Assembly: GCA_910583845.1 (NCBI GenBank)
Contig: CAJUAB010000039.1
Span: 1 to 42,872 of the forward strand
Source: an uncultured Acetatifactor sp.
GTDB lineage: Bacteria > Bacillota > Clostridia > Lachnospirales > Lachnospiraceae
DNA length: 42,872 bases
Reading direction: 5' to 3'
Part shown: piece after piece, positions 24,936 through 33,931 of the stretch
Numbering within the stretch: position 1 is the stretch's first letter
How the letters are laid out: the number at the start of each line of letters is the position of its first letter
Position numbers and translations under genes: made by a program
The notes under the pieces: generated by a model
Database searches by the model: none
What the model saw: only the letters and a program-made list of their open reading frames with translations
What the model was told of the DNA's origin: nothing

Positions 24936-26048
24936 TCATCTCAGAACCTGTCTGATTTCCAGCGTAGTTTGGTCAAGCAGCACACAGTCCGCATATTTTC
25001 CGATATCCAGACTTCCCACCTGATTGTGGATGCCGATGGAGCGTGCGGGGTTGATGGTGGCGCATGTGACGGCTGTCTCCAGGGAAATTCCCATGGAGAC
25101 GGCCTGCCTGACGCACTGCATGAGATTGGAGACGGAGCCTGCGATCGTGCCGTCCGCAAGTTTTGCGCGCGGGCCGGATACATGCACATTGAGCCCGCCC
25201 AGATCATAATTGCCGTCCGGCATGCCGGCAGCGCGCATACTGTCACTGATAAAGATGACCCGGTCCTCTCCGTAGAGCCGCAGCAGTCCCTTTACCATGG
25301 CGGGATGTACATGTATGCCGTCGCAGATGACCTCGGCCATGACATTTTCCGCCACATATCCGGCCCCCACGGGTCCCGGCGCGCGGTGCGACAGAGGCGG
25401 CATGGCATTGCAGGTGTGGGTCAGATGATCCGCCCCCAGTTCAATGGCCCGGGACGCGGTGTCGTAATCACAGGCTGTATGGCCGATGGACACATGCACT
25501 CCCCTGCGGACGGCCTCCGGGATGAACGACATCGCGGGGACGATCTCGGGGGCAACGGTGATCAGCTTCACCAGCCCCCGGGATTCATCCAGAAGCATGT
25601 CCAGAAGCTCTACAGAGGGTGGAACAATATATGCGGGATTCTGAGCTCCCTTCTTCTCCGGGGCAATGAAGGGCCCCTCCAGGTGAATCCCCATCAGGCG
25701 GGCACCGGCGGGATGATCGGCGGCATCCGCCCGGTACTGCGCGGCGCTTTGGCAGATCCGCGTCAGGCGGTCTTTGTCCAGTGTCATGGTGGCGGGGCAG
25801 ATGGAAGTGACGCCGTTTGCCAGTTCATATTCCGCGATGGCGGCGACGGCCTCGGGTCTTCCGTCGCACAGGTCGTATCCCATGGCTCCGTGGAAATGGA
25901 TATCCACCAGCCCGGGAATCACATAACAGCCCCCGGCGTCTATGACATCGCCTCCCGCCGTCTCCGCGAACAGTCCGTCCCTTATATAGAGCGTATCCTC
26001 CACAAATCCTTCTTTTCCCCGAAAAATCAGTCCGTTTCTGATAATCAT
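24936..26048 (-). CDS. nagA: N-acetylglucosamine-6-phosphate deacetylase
   Basis: This enzyme removes acetate from GlcNAc-6-phosphate to give glucosamine-6-phosphate in the cytosol. At 370 residues it has family length. Visible motifs are the amidohydrolase H51-x-H53 (GLVDIHFHG), the metal-ligand E124 in GIHLEGPF, IGHTACDY, HTCNAM and the catalytic Asp in IFISDSMRAAG. The start at ATG 26048 follows AAGAGGT; the frame is open further upstream but runs into the nagB gap. It lies 68 bases downstream of nagB on the same strand, so the pair should form an operon. The product feeds NagB directly. Confidence 0.93.
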   Translation of the reverse strand: MIIRNGLIFRGKEGFVEDTLYIRDGLFAETAGGDVIDAGGCYVIPGLVDIHFHGAMGYDLCDGRPEAVAAIAEYELANGVTSICPATMTLDKDRLTRICQSAAQYRADAADHPAGARLMGIHLEGPFIAPEKKGAQNPAYIVPPSVELLDMLLDESRGLVKLITVAPEIVPAMSFIPEAVRRGVHVSIGHTACDYDTASRAIELGADHLTHTCNAMPPLSHRAPGPVGAGYVAENVMAEVICDGIHVHPAMVKGLLRLYGEDRVIFISDSMRAAGMPDGNYDLGGLNVHVSGPRAKLADGTIAGSVSNLMQCVRQAVSMGISLETAVTCATINPARSIGIHNQVGSLDIGKYADCVLLDQTTLEIRQVLR

Positions 26049-26116
26049 TTTTACCTCTTTCCGCATACCGCAGGCTGTGCCTGCGGTATTGCACCGCTTC
26101 TTCCTTTCCGGATCTG

Positions 26117-26848
26117 TCACAGCGGCAGATCCGCCAGCGCCTCCTCATCTGCCACCAGCGTAACGTCCGGATGCATCTGGAGAATGGATGCCGGTACCTG
26201 GGGAGTGACCGGTCCCCGGAAAGCCCGGGCCACAATGTCCGCCTTGCCGGAACCGCTGACGATGATCAGAATCTTGCGGGCCTTAAGAATGGTCCCTATT
26301 CCCATGGTATAAGCCTGGGTGGGAACCTGCCCGATCTGCTCAAAGAAGCGCGCGTTTGCCTGGATGGTACTCTCGGACAGATCTACAGGATGGGTTTCTT
26401 TCTCAAAGATCGGCCCCGGCTCGTTAAAGCCAATGTGGCCATTGTTCCCCAGTCCCAACAGTTGTAGGTCAATGCCGCCCAGTCCGCGTATGATCTCCTC
26501 GTAGGTCTGGCAGGCCAGAGCGCCGTCCGGTTCCATGCCGTCCGGCACAAAGGTGTGATCCTGCCGGATGTTGATATGCCGGAACAGGCGGTGATCCATG
26601 AAATAGCGGTAGCTCTGCTCATTTTCCGCAGGCAGTCCCCGGTACTCGTCCAGATTGACCGTGGAGACGCGGGAGAAGTCCAGATCCCCCCGGTTATATC
26701 TGTCGATCAGCCGGGCATAGACGCCCAGCGGTGTGGAACCGGTGGCCAGACCCAGCACGCAGTCCGGCTTCAGGATGATCTGGGCGGCAAGGATGTCCGC
26801 GGCCCTGCGGCTCATTTCCTCATAGTCTTTTGCTCTTATGATATTCAT
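26117..26848 (-). CDS. nagB: Glucosamine-6-phosphate deaminase
   Basis: Converts glucosamine-6-phosphate to fructose-6-phosphate and ammonia. The protein has 243 residues, the usual length for Firmicutes NagB. Motifs: LATGSTPLGVY (phosphate loop), NLDEYRGL with D67, and GLGNNGHIGFNEP with H138 and E143. The residue equivalent to the E. coli D141 is N136, as is common in GxxNGHIGFNEP-type members. The start follows AAGGAGGAATCA. It is the first gene of the minus-strand nagBA operon, and the phosphorylase gene is divergent. Confidence 0.94.
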   Translation of the reverse strand: MNIIRAKDYEEMSRRAADILAAQIILKPDCVLGLATGSTPLGVYARLIDRYNRGDLDFSRVSTVNLDEYRGLPAENEQSYRYFMDHRLFRHINIRQDHTFVPDGMEPDGALACQTYEEIIRGLGGIDLQLLGLGNNGHIGFNEPGPIFEKETHPVDLSESTIQANARFFEQIGQVPTQAYTMGIGTILKARKILIIVSGSGKADIVARAFRGPVTPQVPASILQMHPDVTLVADEEALADLPL

Positions 26849-26885
26849 TGATTCCTCCTTTTGGACAGTGACCGTTTTCGCCCCT

Positions 26886-26914
26886 ATCTTATCAGCAATC
26901 CCGCGCCTTTACAA
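26886..26914 (-). promoter_or_regulatory. Probable nagBA promoter
   Basis: On the minus strand TTGTAA (26914-26909) and TAAGAT (26891-26886) are 17 bases apart, 38 bases before nagB. The opposite strand carries a TATACT (26989-26994) with a poor -35 that may serve the divergent phosphorylase gene. Confidence 0.5.
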
Positions 26915-27034
26915 GGGGTCCGGGGGAGAAGGACAAAATGGGATAAGAAAGAACAAATATGACAATTCCGCCTTTGGGACGGGTCGGATATACTTAGTCT
27001 TACAGTAAACAACAACCGGTCAAGGGAGGATGTT

Positions 27035-29428
27035 ATGAGATACGGATATTTTGACAATGCGCGCAGGGAGTATGTGATCGAGAAAGTGGATCTGCCCACA
27101 TCGTGGACCAACTATCTCGGTGTGGAGGACATGGCGTCCGTAGTCAATCACACGGCGGGAGGCTATTCGTTTTACAGAAGTCCTGAGTATCACAGGATCA
27201 GCCGTTTTCGCGGCAACAGTGTTCCGATGGACCGTCCGGGCTACTATATTTATATCAGGGACAACGCGGATGGGGATTATTACAGCATCTCCTGGCAGCC
27301 GACAGCCAAGCCTTTATCGGAGGCGGCTTACCGCTGCCGCCACGGTATGTCCTATACGGTCTATGAGTGCCGCTACAGGGGGCTGGAGGCGTCTCAGACC
27401 ATGTTCATCCCCCGGGGGGAAAATGTGCTGCTGTGGGATGTGCGGATCAAAAACACGGGAGAGAGGGCCCGTGACATCAGCCTGTTCTCCTATCTGGAGT
27501 TTTCTTTTCACTCCATCCATATTGACAATCAGAATTTCCAGATGAGTCTTTATTGCGCAGGCAGTTCCTATGAGGATGGCATTATAGAGGAAGATCTGTT
27601 CTACGAGCCGGATGGTTATCAATATTTTACGGCCAGCTTTGAACCGGACGGTTTTGACTGTATGAGGGACGCGTTCCTGGGACTCTATCACACGGAGAGC
27701 GATCCGGCGGCGGTAGTCCGGGGAAAATGCGGCGGTTCTTTTGAAAAGGGCGGAAATCACTGCGGCAGCCTGCAAAAAAATCTGACGCTGATGCCGGGGG
27801 AGGAGGCGCGCCTGATCTATATGCTGGGAGAGGGGAACCGGGCAGCGGGCCGGAGAATGCGGGAAAAGTTCAGCGATCCGCAGCAGGTGGATCTCGCCTT
27901 CGGGGATCTTCAACGTTATTGGGAGGATAAATGCGCGAAGCTCCAGATCAAAACGCCGCACGAGGGCATGAATACGCTCATTAACACATGGACGCTGTAT
28001 CAGTCCGAGATCAATGTGATGTTTTCAAGATTTGCGTCCTTTATCGAGGTGGGAGGACGCACGGGGCTGGGGTACCGGGATACGGCGCAGGATGCCATGA
28101 CCATCCCCCACTCCAATCCGGAAAAATGCAGGCAGCGCATCCGGGAACTGATGAACGGTCTGGTCTCCCAGGGATACGGACTGCATCTGTTTGATCCGGC
28201 GTGGTTTGTCAAAACCGGGGAAAAGGGCGATGGGTTCAAGTCTCCCACGGTGATCCCGATATCCGAGAAGGATCGCATTCACGGGCCGCAGGACGCCTGC
28301 GCGGACGACGCGCTGTGGCTGGTGACCGCCGTGGTGGAATACATCAAGGAGACGGGAGAGCTGGACTTCGCGGAGGAAATACTTCCCTACGCGGACGGAA
28401 AACAGGGAACGGTGTATGAGCATTTAAAGGCGATCCTGGACTTTTCTGCCCGGCAGGTGGGAGCGGACGGCGTATGCAAGGGCCTGCGCGCGGACTGGAA
28501 CGATTGTCTGAATCTGGGCGGGGGAGAGAGCGCTATGGTATCTTTTCTGCACTACTGGGCGCTGTCTCATTTCCTCACATTGGCACGGCGTCTGGGACGC
28601 GGGGAAGATGTGGAGCATTATTCACAGATGGCGGAGCGTGTCAGAAAGGTGTGCGATGATGTGCTGTGGGATGAGGAGTGGTATATCCGGGGCATCACGA
28701 AAAGCGGCAGAAGGATCGGAACCATGCGGGATGAGGAGGGCAGAGTGCATCTGGAGTCCAATGTCTGGGCCGTGCTCTCCGGCGCGGCCCGGGGCGAGAG
28801 GGCCGTCAAGGCGATGGACGCTGTAGACCGGTATCTGTATACGCCCTACGGGCTGTTGCTGAATACGCCGGCGTATACAAAGCCGGACCCGGATATCGGA
28901 TTTATCACAAAGGTATATCCGGGGCTGAAAGAGAATGCCGCGATTTTCTCCCATCCGAATCCCTGGGCCTGGGCGGCGGAGTGCAGGCTGGGCCGCGGCG
29001 GGATGGCGATGAAATATTATGACGCTCTGTGCCCCTACAATCAGAATGACCGGATCGAGATCCGGGAGGCGGAGCCGTATTCCTACTGCCAGTTCGTGGT
29101 GGGCAAAGAGCACACGGCGTTCGGCAGGGCGCGCCATCCGTTTATGACCGGGTCCGGCGGCTGGGCTTATTTTTCGGCCACCCGGTATATGCTGGGTGTA
29201 CGGCCTGACTATGACGCGCTGGAGGTTGATCCCTGCATTCCGGCAGACTGGAAGGAGTTTGACATAACCAGAGAATGGCGGGGCAGCCGCTATCACATCC
29301 ATGTGGACAACGGGGCGGGCGTGGAGCACGGCGTCCGGGAGATCTGGCTGGACGGCGAGCGGGTGGAGAAGATACCGGCATACAGGGACTGCGGCGAGCA
29401 CAGGGTAACGGTCATTATGGGAGGGTAA
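27035..29428 (+). CDS. chbP: N,N'-diacetylchitobiose phosphorylase (GH94)
   Basis: Phosphorolyses GlcNAc-beta-1,4-GlcNAc to GlcNAc-1-phosphate and GlcNAc. The 797-residue sequence follows the Vibrio ChbP family closely along its length as I recall it: MRYGYFDN start, WTNYLG, GGYSFYRSPEYHR, SRFASFIEVGGRTGLGYRDT, GLRADWNDCLNLGGGES with the general acid D490, SHPNPWAW and RHPFMTGSGGWAYF. Cellobiose phosphorylases share the fold but differ in several of these blocks. ATG 27035 follows GGGAGGA. Its neighbours fit the substrate: a phosphohexomutase downstream can convert GlcNAc-1-P to GlcNAc-6-P, and nagBA are divergent. A related beta-GlcNAc disaccharide, for example from N-glycan cores, is also possible. 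Confidence 0.88.
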   Translation: MRYGYFDNARREYVIEKVDLPTSWTNYLGVEDMASVVNHTAGGYSFYRSPEYHRISRFRGNSVPMDRPGYYIYIRDNADGDYYSISWQPTAKPLSEAAYRCRHGMSYTVYECRYRGLEASQTMFIPRGENVLLWDVRIKNTGERARDISLFSYLEFSFHSIHIDNQNFQMSLYCAGSSYEDGIIEEDLFYEPDGYQYFTASFEPDGFDCMRDAFLGLYHTESDPAAVVRGKCGGSFEKGGNHCGSLQKNLTLMPGEEARLIYMLGEGNRAAGRRMREKFSDPQQVDLAFGDLQRYWEDKCAKLQIKTPHEGMNTLINTWTLYQSEINVMFSRFASFIEVGGRTGLGYRDTAQDAMTIPHSNPEKCRQRIRELMNGLVSQGYGLHLFDPAWFVKTGEKGDGFKSPTVIPISEKDRIHGPQDACADDALWLVTAVVEYIKETGELDFAEEILPYADGKQGTVYEHLKAILDFSARQVGADGVCKGLRADWNDCLNLGGGESAMVSFLHYWALSHFLTLARRLGRGEDVEHYSQMAERVRKVCDDVLWDEEWYIRGITKSGRRIGTMRDEEGRVHLESNVWAVLSGAARGERAVKAMDAVDRYLYTPYGLLLNTPAYTKPDPDIGFITKVYPGLKENAAIFSHPNPWAWAAECRLGRGGMAMKYYDALCPYNQNDRIEIREAEPYSYCQFVVGKEHTAFGRARHPFMTGSGGWAYFSATRYMLGVRPDYDALEVDPCIPADWKEFDITREWRGSRYHIHVDNGAGVEHGVREIWLDGERVEKIPAYRDCGEHRVTVIMGG

Positions 29429-29488
29429 GGCTTTGGGCTGACAGCGTTTTTCAAACACGCAAAAGGAGCGTCACGAAGGGAGAACGGC

Positions 29489-30898
29489 ATGATAAAATTT
29501 GGAACCGGCGGCTGGAGAGCCGTCATCGGAGATGAATTTACAAAAGTGAATATACAGCGTCTGGCAAAGGCGCTGTGCGACAAGATGAAGGATGAGGACG
29601 CGGCCGGAAAGGGTATCGTGCTGGGATATGACCGGCGATTTCTCTCCAAGGAGGCCATGCAGTGGGCCGGGATGGTGTTCGCGGCGGAGGGGGTCACCGC
29701 ATATCTGATTAACAAGTCATCGCCCACACCGCTGGTCATGTTCTATGTGATGCGGCATCAGTTTCCCTATGGCCTGATGGTCACAGCCAGCCACAATCCG
29801 GCAATCTACAACGGCATCAAGGTATTTACGGCCGGAGGGCGTGACGCGGATGAGACGCAGACGCGGGAGATCGAAAGGTATCTGGGAGAGATCAGAGAGC
29901 CGGTGCCGGAGATGGAGTATGACAGAGCCAAAGAAAAGGGGCTGATCCAGGAAATCTATCCCCTCAATGAATACCTGGACAGTATCATGGACGCAGTCAA
30001 TATGGAGGCCATCCGGGAGAGCGGCCTGCGGGTGGCGCTGGACCCCATGTACGGCGTCAGTGAGACATCACTGCGGGTGATCCTGCAGACGGCCAGATGC
30101 GAGGTGGCGACAATCCATGACCGCCATGACACACTGTTCGGAGGGCATCTGCCCTCGCCGTCCGCCGCGACGCTGCGCTCTTTACAGAATTACGTGATGG
30201 ACGGGCATTACGATATCGGGATCGCCACGGACGGCGACGCGGACCGCATCGGGATCATTGACGATACCGGACGTTTTCTGCATCCCAATGAGATTCTGGT
30301 GCTGCTGTACTATTATCTGGAGAAACATAAGGGGTGGAGCGGACCGGCCGTGCGCAATATCTGCACCACCCATGTGCTGGACCGGGTGGCGGAGAGCTTC
30401 GGGGAGAAATGCTACGAAGTTCCGGTGGGATTCAAACATATCTCCGCTAAGATGAACGAGACGGACGCCCTGATCGGCGGGGAATCGTCGGGAGGCCTGA
30501 CCGTGCGGGGACATATCCGTGGCAAGGACGGGATCTACGCGGCCATGCTGCTGGTGGAGATGATCGCGGTCACGGAAAAGAAACTTTCCGGGATCATCCG
30601 GGATCTGGAGGAAGAGTACGGACCGATCTATATGGAGGAGCGGGATTATCATTTCAATCAGGAGAAAAAAGAACAGATCCGGAAACTCCTGCTGGAGGAA
30701 AAAGAGCTTCCCAGACTTCCCTATGAGATTGATCATGTCTCCTATCTGGACGGAAGCAAGGTTTATTTTAAGGACGGGGGCTGGGTGATTGCTCGTTTTT
30801 CCGGGACGGAACCGCTCCTGCGCATTTTCTGCGAGAGAAGCCGTCCGGATGAGGCAAAGAATATATGCGAGCGGTACGAGGCCTTTTTAGGTCTGTAA
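29489..30898 (+). CDS. Phosphohexomutase, likely phosphoacetylglucosamine mutase
   Basis: An alpha-D-phosphohexomutase of 469 residues. The phosphoserine loop is TASHNP (S101), the metal loop DGDADR (D248, D250, D252), the sugar-specificity loop GGESSGG, and the phosphate-binding loop RFSGTEP (436-442). Family members act on glucose, mannose or GlcNAc phosphates, and GESSG is seen in both glucose- and GlcNAc-type enzymes. Because it directly follows the chitobiose phosphorylase, I infer that it turns GlcNAc-1-phosphate into GlcNAc-6-phosphate for NagA. It is distinct from GlmM, which is involved in wall synthesis. The start has AAGGGAGAACGGC before it, and the gap to the phosphorylase is 60 bases. 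Confidence 0.85.
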   Translation: MIKFGTGGWRAVIGDEFTKVNIQRLAKALCDKMKDEDAAGKGIVLGYDRRFLSKEAMQWAGMVFAAEGVTAYLINKSSPTPLVMFYVMRHQFPYGLMVTASHNPAIYNGIKVFTAGGRDADETQTREIERYLGEIREPVPEMEYDRAKEKGLIQEIYPLNEYLDSIMDAVNMEAIRESGLRVALDPMYGVSETSLRVILQTARCEVATIHDRHDTLFGGHLPSPSAATLRSLQNYVMDGHYDIGIATDGDADRIGIIDDTGRFLHPNEILVLLYYYLEKHKGWSGPAVRNICTTHVLDRVAESFGEKCYEVPVGFKHISAKMNETDALIGGESSGGLTVRGHIRGKDGIYAAMLLVEMIAVTEKKLSGIIRDLEEEYGPIYMEERDYHFNQEKKEQIRKLLLEEKELPRLPYEIDHVSYLDGSKVYFKDGGWVIARFSGTEPLLRIFCERSRPDEAKNICERYEAFLGL

Positions 30899-30901
30899 CG
30901 C

Positions 30902-30930
30902 TATGAAAAAGCCGGTATATATGGTACAAT
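30902..30930 (+). promoter_or_regulatory. Candidate promoter abutting the kinase start
   Basis: TATGAA (30902-30907) and TACAAT (30925-30930) are 17 bases apart. Transcription would begin at about 30937, the ATG itself. The -35 is a weak match. Confidence 0.3.
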
Positions 30931-30936
30931 ACTTTT

Positions 30937-32763
30937 ATGAGAAAACAAATGATACCCCTACGTAAAATCCTGCTGGTTGTATTTGTGAGCGCATGGCTGA
31001 TTCCCATCGCGTTCCTTTCCTGGTTTATTTTTCATGATTATCAGAAAGCGTATCTTGAGAAGACAGGCCATCTGATCCGCAATTCCGTGGAGGTGTCGGG
31101 AGCGGCTCTGGCGGCGGATATCGACGAGGCGATCCGCAAGATATGGAAGCCCAGCTATGAGGGCGTCTGGGAGAGCGAGTATCGGCGCTATAAGATGGGC
31201 ATCAAAAGCCGGAATGAGTATCTGACGGCGCTCAGGGCCTCTCTGACCTCCAGATACTATATGGACGGACAGATGGCGCGATACGCGCTCTACCTGCCGG
31301 GGGATGAAATGCCCAGCTGTTACGCGGGGAAAAACGGCTATTCCTGGGAGAATTATATCGAGATGGCGCAGCCCCTGGCGCATAACATATCGGAAAAAAA
31401 CGGCAGCAGCGTGGAGATTCATGTGGTGGACAATCAGGTCTATCTGATCCGCAATCTCTATACGGCGAAGGAGGACGAAAAGTACGCGACGCTGGTACTG
31501 GGACTGGACGGACGCAGGCTCCTGGAGGAGCTTCCGGTGGATAACCCGCAGGATATCCGGGTGGCGTTCGGGGGAGAAGAATATCTGACGCTGACAGGAG
31601 AGCGGGAGAGGGATGAAGAACTGGAAAAATTATATGGGAAGCTCAGACAGACGGCGGGGCAGGCCGACAGAACCGCGCAGATTTTTCAGGCGGCCCACGG
31701 GAATTATGTGGGCTATCTGTACAGCTGTCACTGCGATGATTATGACATGACGGTGTTCTACTCTCTGCCCCGGCGGGAGTTAAATGTGGGAATTGACCGG
31801 CTGAATATCACGCTGGCGGTCATTCTGTGCTGCATGGTTCCCTTTGTGTTTTTTACCGGCTATATCCTGACGGTCCATATCAGCCGGCCCATGGGGGAAC
31901 TGATGAATGGGGCGAAGCGTCTGGAGGATGGTGAGTTTGGCTATACCGTGGACCGGAATTACGCGAAAAACATGGATTTTCTGAGTCTGGTGGATTCCTT
32001 CAACGCCATGTCCGGCAGGGTGGAATATTATTTCAACACGGTCTATAAGGAGAAACTGGCCACAAAGGACGCGCAGCTCGCGGCATTGCAGGCGCAGATC
32101 AACCCGCACTTTCTGAACAATACGCTGGAGATGATGAACTGGCAGGCGCGGATGAACGGAGATCTTGAGACAAGCCGTATGATCGAGGCGCTGGGGATTG
32201 TGCTGGATTTCAGCATGAGCCGCAACAATGACCGGACCGTCTGCCTGAAGGAGGAGCTTCGGTGCGCGGATGCGTTCCTCTATATTATGTCCATGCGTTT
32301 CGGACAGCGTCTGAAAGTGGAAAAACTTGTGGATGCCGCTCTGTATTCATTGCAGGTGCCGCAGCTCACGCTCCAGCCTCTTCTGGAAAATGCCATCAAG
32401 CACGGAATCGAAAAGATCGGTTCCGGCACAATCTGGGTAAATATATATGATCAGCAGCAGACGGTCTGTATAGATGTAATCAATACCTCCCGGCAGCTGG
32501 GAGAGCAGGAGATCGCGCATATCAACGGGATCATAAAGGGAGAGCGTGAAATCGACCGCTCAAAGCCCGGGGCGCACAAGTCCATCGGCATCTACAATGT
32601 GAACCGGCGGGTGCAGCTGATCTATGGCGAGAAGTATGGGCTGAGCGTATTTCTGGAGGGCGGCAATCATTTCGTCTCCAGAATCACCATGCCCTTGCCG
32701 GAGGAGCCGGGCCAGAGAGAGTCGAAGGGACTTTACCCTATAGAGCCATCACGCAGCGACTGA
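30937..32763 (+). CDS. YesM-type sensor histidine kinase (608 aa)
   Basis: Two membrane helices (about 12-32 and 288-310) bracket an extracellular sensor domain. A HAMP-like region (about 312-365) follows, then the His_kinase domain of LytS/YesM type with QAQINPHFLNNTLEMM (phosphoacceptor H in NPHF, about 390) and an ATP domain with PLLENAIKHG. In Firmicutes such kinases sit next to AraC-type regulators and CUT1 importers and sense extracellular sugars, so I infer regulation of the importer downstream. No ribosome site precedes ATG 30937 and a promoter-like sequence ends just before it, so the message may be leaderless. The last residues (about ESKGLYPIEPSRSD) are encoded by the first 121-bp repeat and are probably a non-conserved extension. 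Confidence 0.85.
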   Translation: MRKQMIPLRKILLVVFVSAWLIPIAFLSWFIFHDYQKAYLEKTGHLIRNSVEVSGAALAADIDEAIRKIWKPSYEGVWESEYRRYKMGIKSRNEYLTALRASLTSRYYMDGQMARYALYLPGDEMPSCYAGKNGYSWENYIEMAQPLAHNISEKNGSSVEIHVVDNQVYLIRNLYTAKEDEKYATLVLGLDGRRLLEELPVDNPQDIRVAFGGEEYLTLTGERERDEELEKLYGKLRQTAGQADRTAQIFQAAHGNYVGYLYSCHCDDYDMTVFYSLPRRELNVGIDRLNITLAVILCCMVPFVFFTGYILTVHISRPMGELMNGAKRLEDGEFGYTVDRNYAKNMDFLSLVDSFNAMSGRVEYYFNTVYKEKLATKDAQLAALQAQINPHFLNNTLEMMNWQARMNGDLETSRMIEALGIVLDFSMSRNNDRTVCLKEELRCADAFLYIMSMRFGQRLKVEKLVDAALYSLQVPQLTLQPLLENAIKHGIEKIGSGTIWVNIYDQQQTVCIDVINTSRQLGEQEIAHINGIIKGEREIDRSKPGAHKSIGIYNVNRRVQLIYGEKYGLSVFLEGGNHFVSRITMPLPEEPGQRESKGLYPIEPSRSD

Positions 32764-33005
32764 CAAGGTAAAGTGTCGAAGACGCACGAGAGGAATATTC
32801 ATGAGTGCGTTATCTCATGAATGTTCCTCTCCGATGAATGCGCCGAAGGGACTTTACCCTATAGAGCCATCACGCAGCGACTGACAAGGTAAAGTGTCGA
32901 AGACGCACGAGAGGAATATTCATGAGTGCGTTATCTCATGAATATTCCTCTCCCATGAGTGCGTCGAAGAGACTTTACCCTTTAGAGCCGTCGCGCAGCG
33001 ACTTT
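32723..33005. repeat. 121-bp tandem repeat, two full copies and a partial third
   Basis: Units 32723-32843 and 32844-32964 differ at about four positions; a third copy (32965-33005) covers the first 41 bases. Each full unit contains two potential hairpins: ACTTTACC paired with GGTAAAGT, and a long stem. In unit 2 the latter is a perfect 18-bp stem, GAGAGGAATATTCATGAG (32909-32926) with 32935-32952, extended by GACGCAC/GTGCGTC. The repeat contains the stop codon of the kinase gene and ends just before the ribosome site of the regulator gene. Confidence 0.92.
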
Positions 33006-33022
33006 AATTAGGAGGAAATCCG

Positions 33023-33772
33023 ATGTATAAGGTGATATTGATAGACGATGAGCCGATTATCGTGCAGGGGCTTGCCCGGAGCGTACCCTGGGAAAAATAC
33101 GGCTGCCAGGTGGTGGATACCGCGGGGGACGGCCTGGAGGGGAAAAGGCTGATCGAGAAACATGCGCCGGACATGGTCTTTCTGGACATCTGCATGCCGC
33201 AGATGGACGGACTGGCCATGGTGGCGGCGCTGCATTCTCAGTATCGGGATCTACAGATCACGATCCTCACGGGATTCCGGGACTTTGACTACGCGAAACA
33301 GGCGCTGAACCTGGGGGTGGCCCGATACCTGCTCAAGCCCTCCAATATGGAAGAGATCGAGGAGGCGATCCGCTATATGGCCTCCAGAGTGCCGGACCGG
33401 GAGGAGGACGGGCAGGAGGCTCCGGCGGAGCATGAGAATGTGGCGGGCAATTTTATCGTGCGCAACGCGCTGGCCTACATCGCGGAGAATTATAAAGAAA
33501 AGCTCCTGCTCTCGGATGTGGCGGAGAAGACCTATGTGAGCCAGTGGCATCTGAGTAAGCTGCTGAACAAGGAGACCGGCCAGAATTTCTCGGAGATCCT
33601 GAACGGGGTGCGGATCGACAAGGCGAAGGAACTGATGAAGGACCCGTCCCTGCGCATCGGGGATGTGGCCGAGCAGGTGGGATTTCTGGACCTGGCCCAT
33701 TTCTCCAGAGTGTTCAAGAAGCTCAACGGCATGTCTGCCAACGAATATCGGAACCGGCAGCGGGAAGACTGA
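33023..33772 (+). CDS. YesN-type response regulator (receiver + AraC DNA-binding)
   Basis: The receiver domain (1-120) has the D8-D9 acidic pair, phosphoacceptor D55 in MVFLDICMPQMDG, and K in LLKPSNMEE. The C-terminal AraC/XylS domain (about 145-248) has two helix-turn-helix motifs, the second being RIGDVAEQVGFLDLAHFSRVFKK. At 249 residues it is shorter than typical YesN proteins (about 350-530) because it lacks the long linker. ATG 33023 follows AGGAGG. It is paired with the upstream kinase, though the 121-bp repeats separate them, and it ends at a terminator before the importer genes, which are its likely targets. Confidence 0.9.
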   Translation: MYKVILIDDEPIIVQGLARSVPWEKYGCQVVDTAGDGLEGKRLIEKHAPDMVFLDICMPQMDGLAMVAALHSQYRDLQITILTGFRDFDYAKQALNLGVARYLLKPSNMEEIEEAIRYMASRVPDREEDGQEAPAEHENVAGNFIVRNALAYIAENYKEKLLLSDVAEKTYVSQWHLSKLLNKETGQNFSEILNGVRIDKAKELMKDPSLRIGDVAEQVGFLDLAHFSRVFKKLNGMSANEYRNRQRED

Positions 33773-33806
33773 AAAGGCTTGTACAATTTGTACAGCCTTT
33801 TTTGTT
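33773..33806 (+). terminator. Intrinsic terminator after the regulator gene
   Basis: GGCTTGTACAA pairs with TTGTACAGCC with one bulged T, followed by TTTTTT. It separates the kinase/regulator unit from the importer operon. Confidence 0.8.
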
Positions 33807-33856
33807 TTGGCTTGTCTTTTATAACAATTTCAGCCAAAAAACAACAACCTCATGCC

Positions 33857-33885
33857 GTGACTTCTGTGCAAGTAAAGGATACAAT
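33857..33885 (+). promoter_or_regulatory. Probable promoter of the ABC importer operon
   Basis: GTGACT (33857-33862) and TACAAT (33880-33885) lie 17 bases apart, 46 bases before the permease start. The imperfect -35 fits a promoter needing an activator such as the adjacent regulator. Confidence 0.5.
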
Positions 33886-33931
33886 AGAGACAACAAAGGA
33901 AATACAAAAGCAAGTTTATGAAGGAGGCATT

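Noticed and set aside
24831..26312. A 493-residue plus-strand open frame
   Set aside because: It is antisense to nagA and the end of nagB, has no ribosome site, and its composition (His/Gly/Asp-rich with no domain) is that of a GC-rich shadow.
32723..33005. CRISPR or riboswitch reading of the 121-bp repeats
   Set aside because: The units are contiguous without spacers, and I see no conserved riboswitch core, only simple long hairpins.
33779..33931. N-terminal extension of the first permease
   Set aside because: This stretch contains the regulator terminator and the importer promoter, and AAGGAGG precedes ATG 33932.
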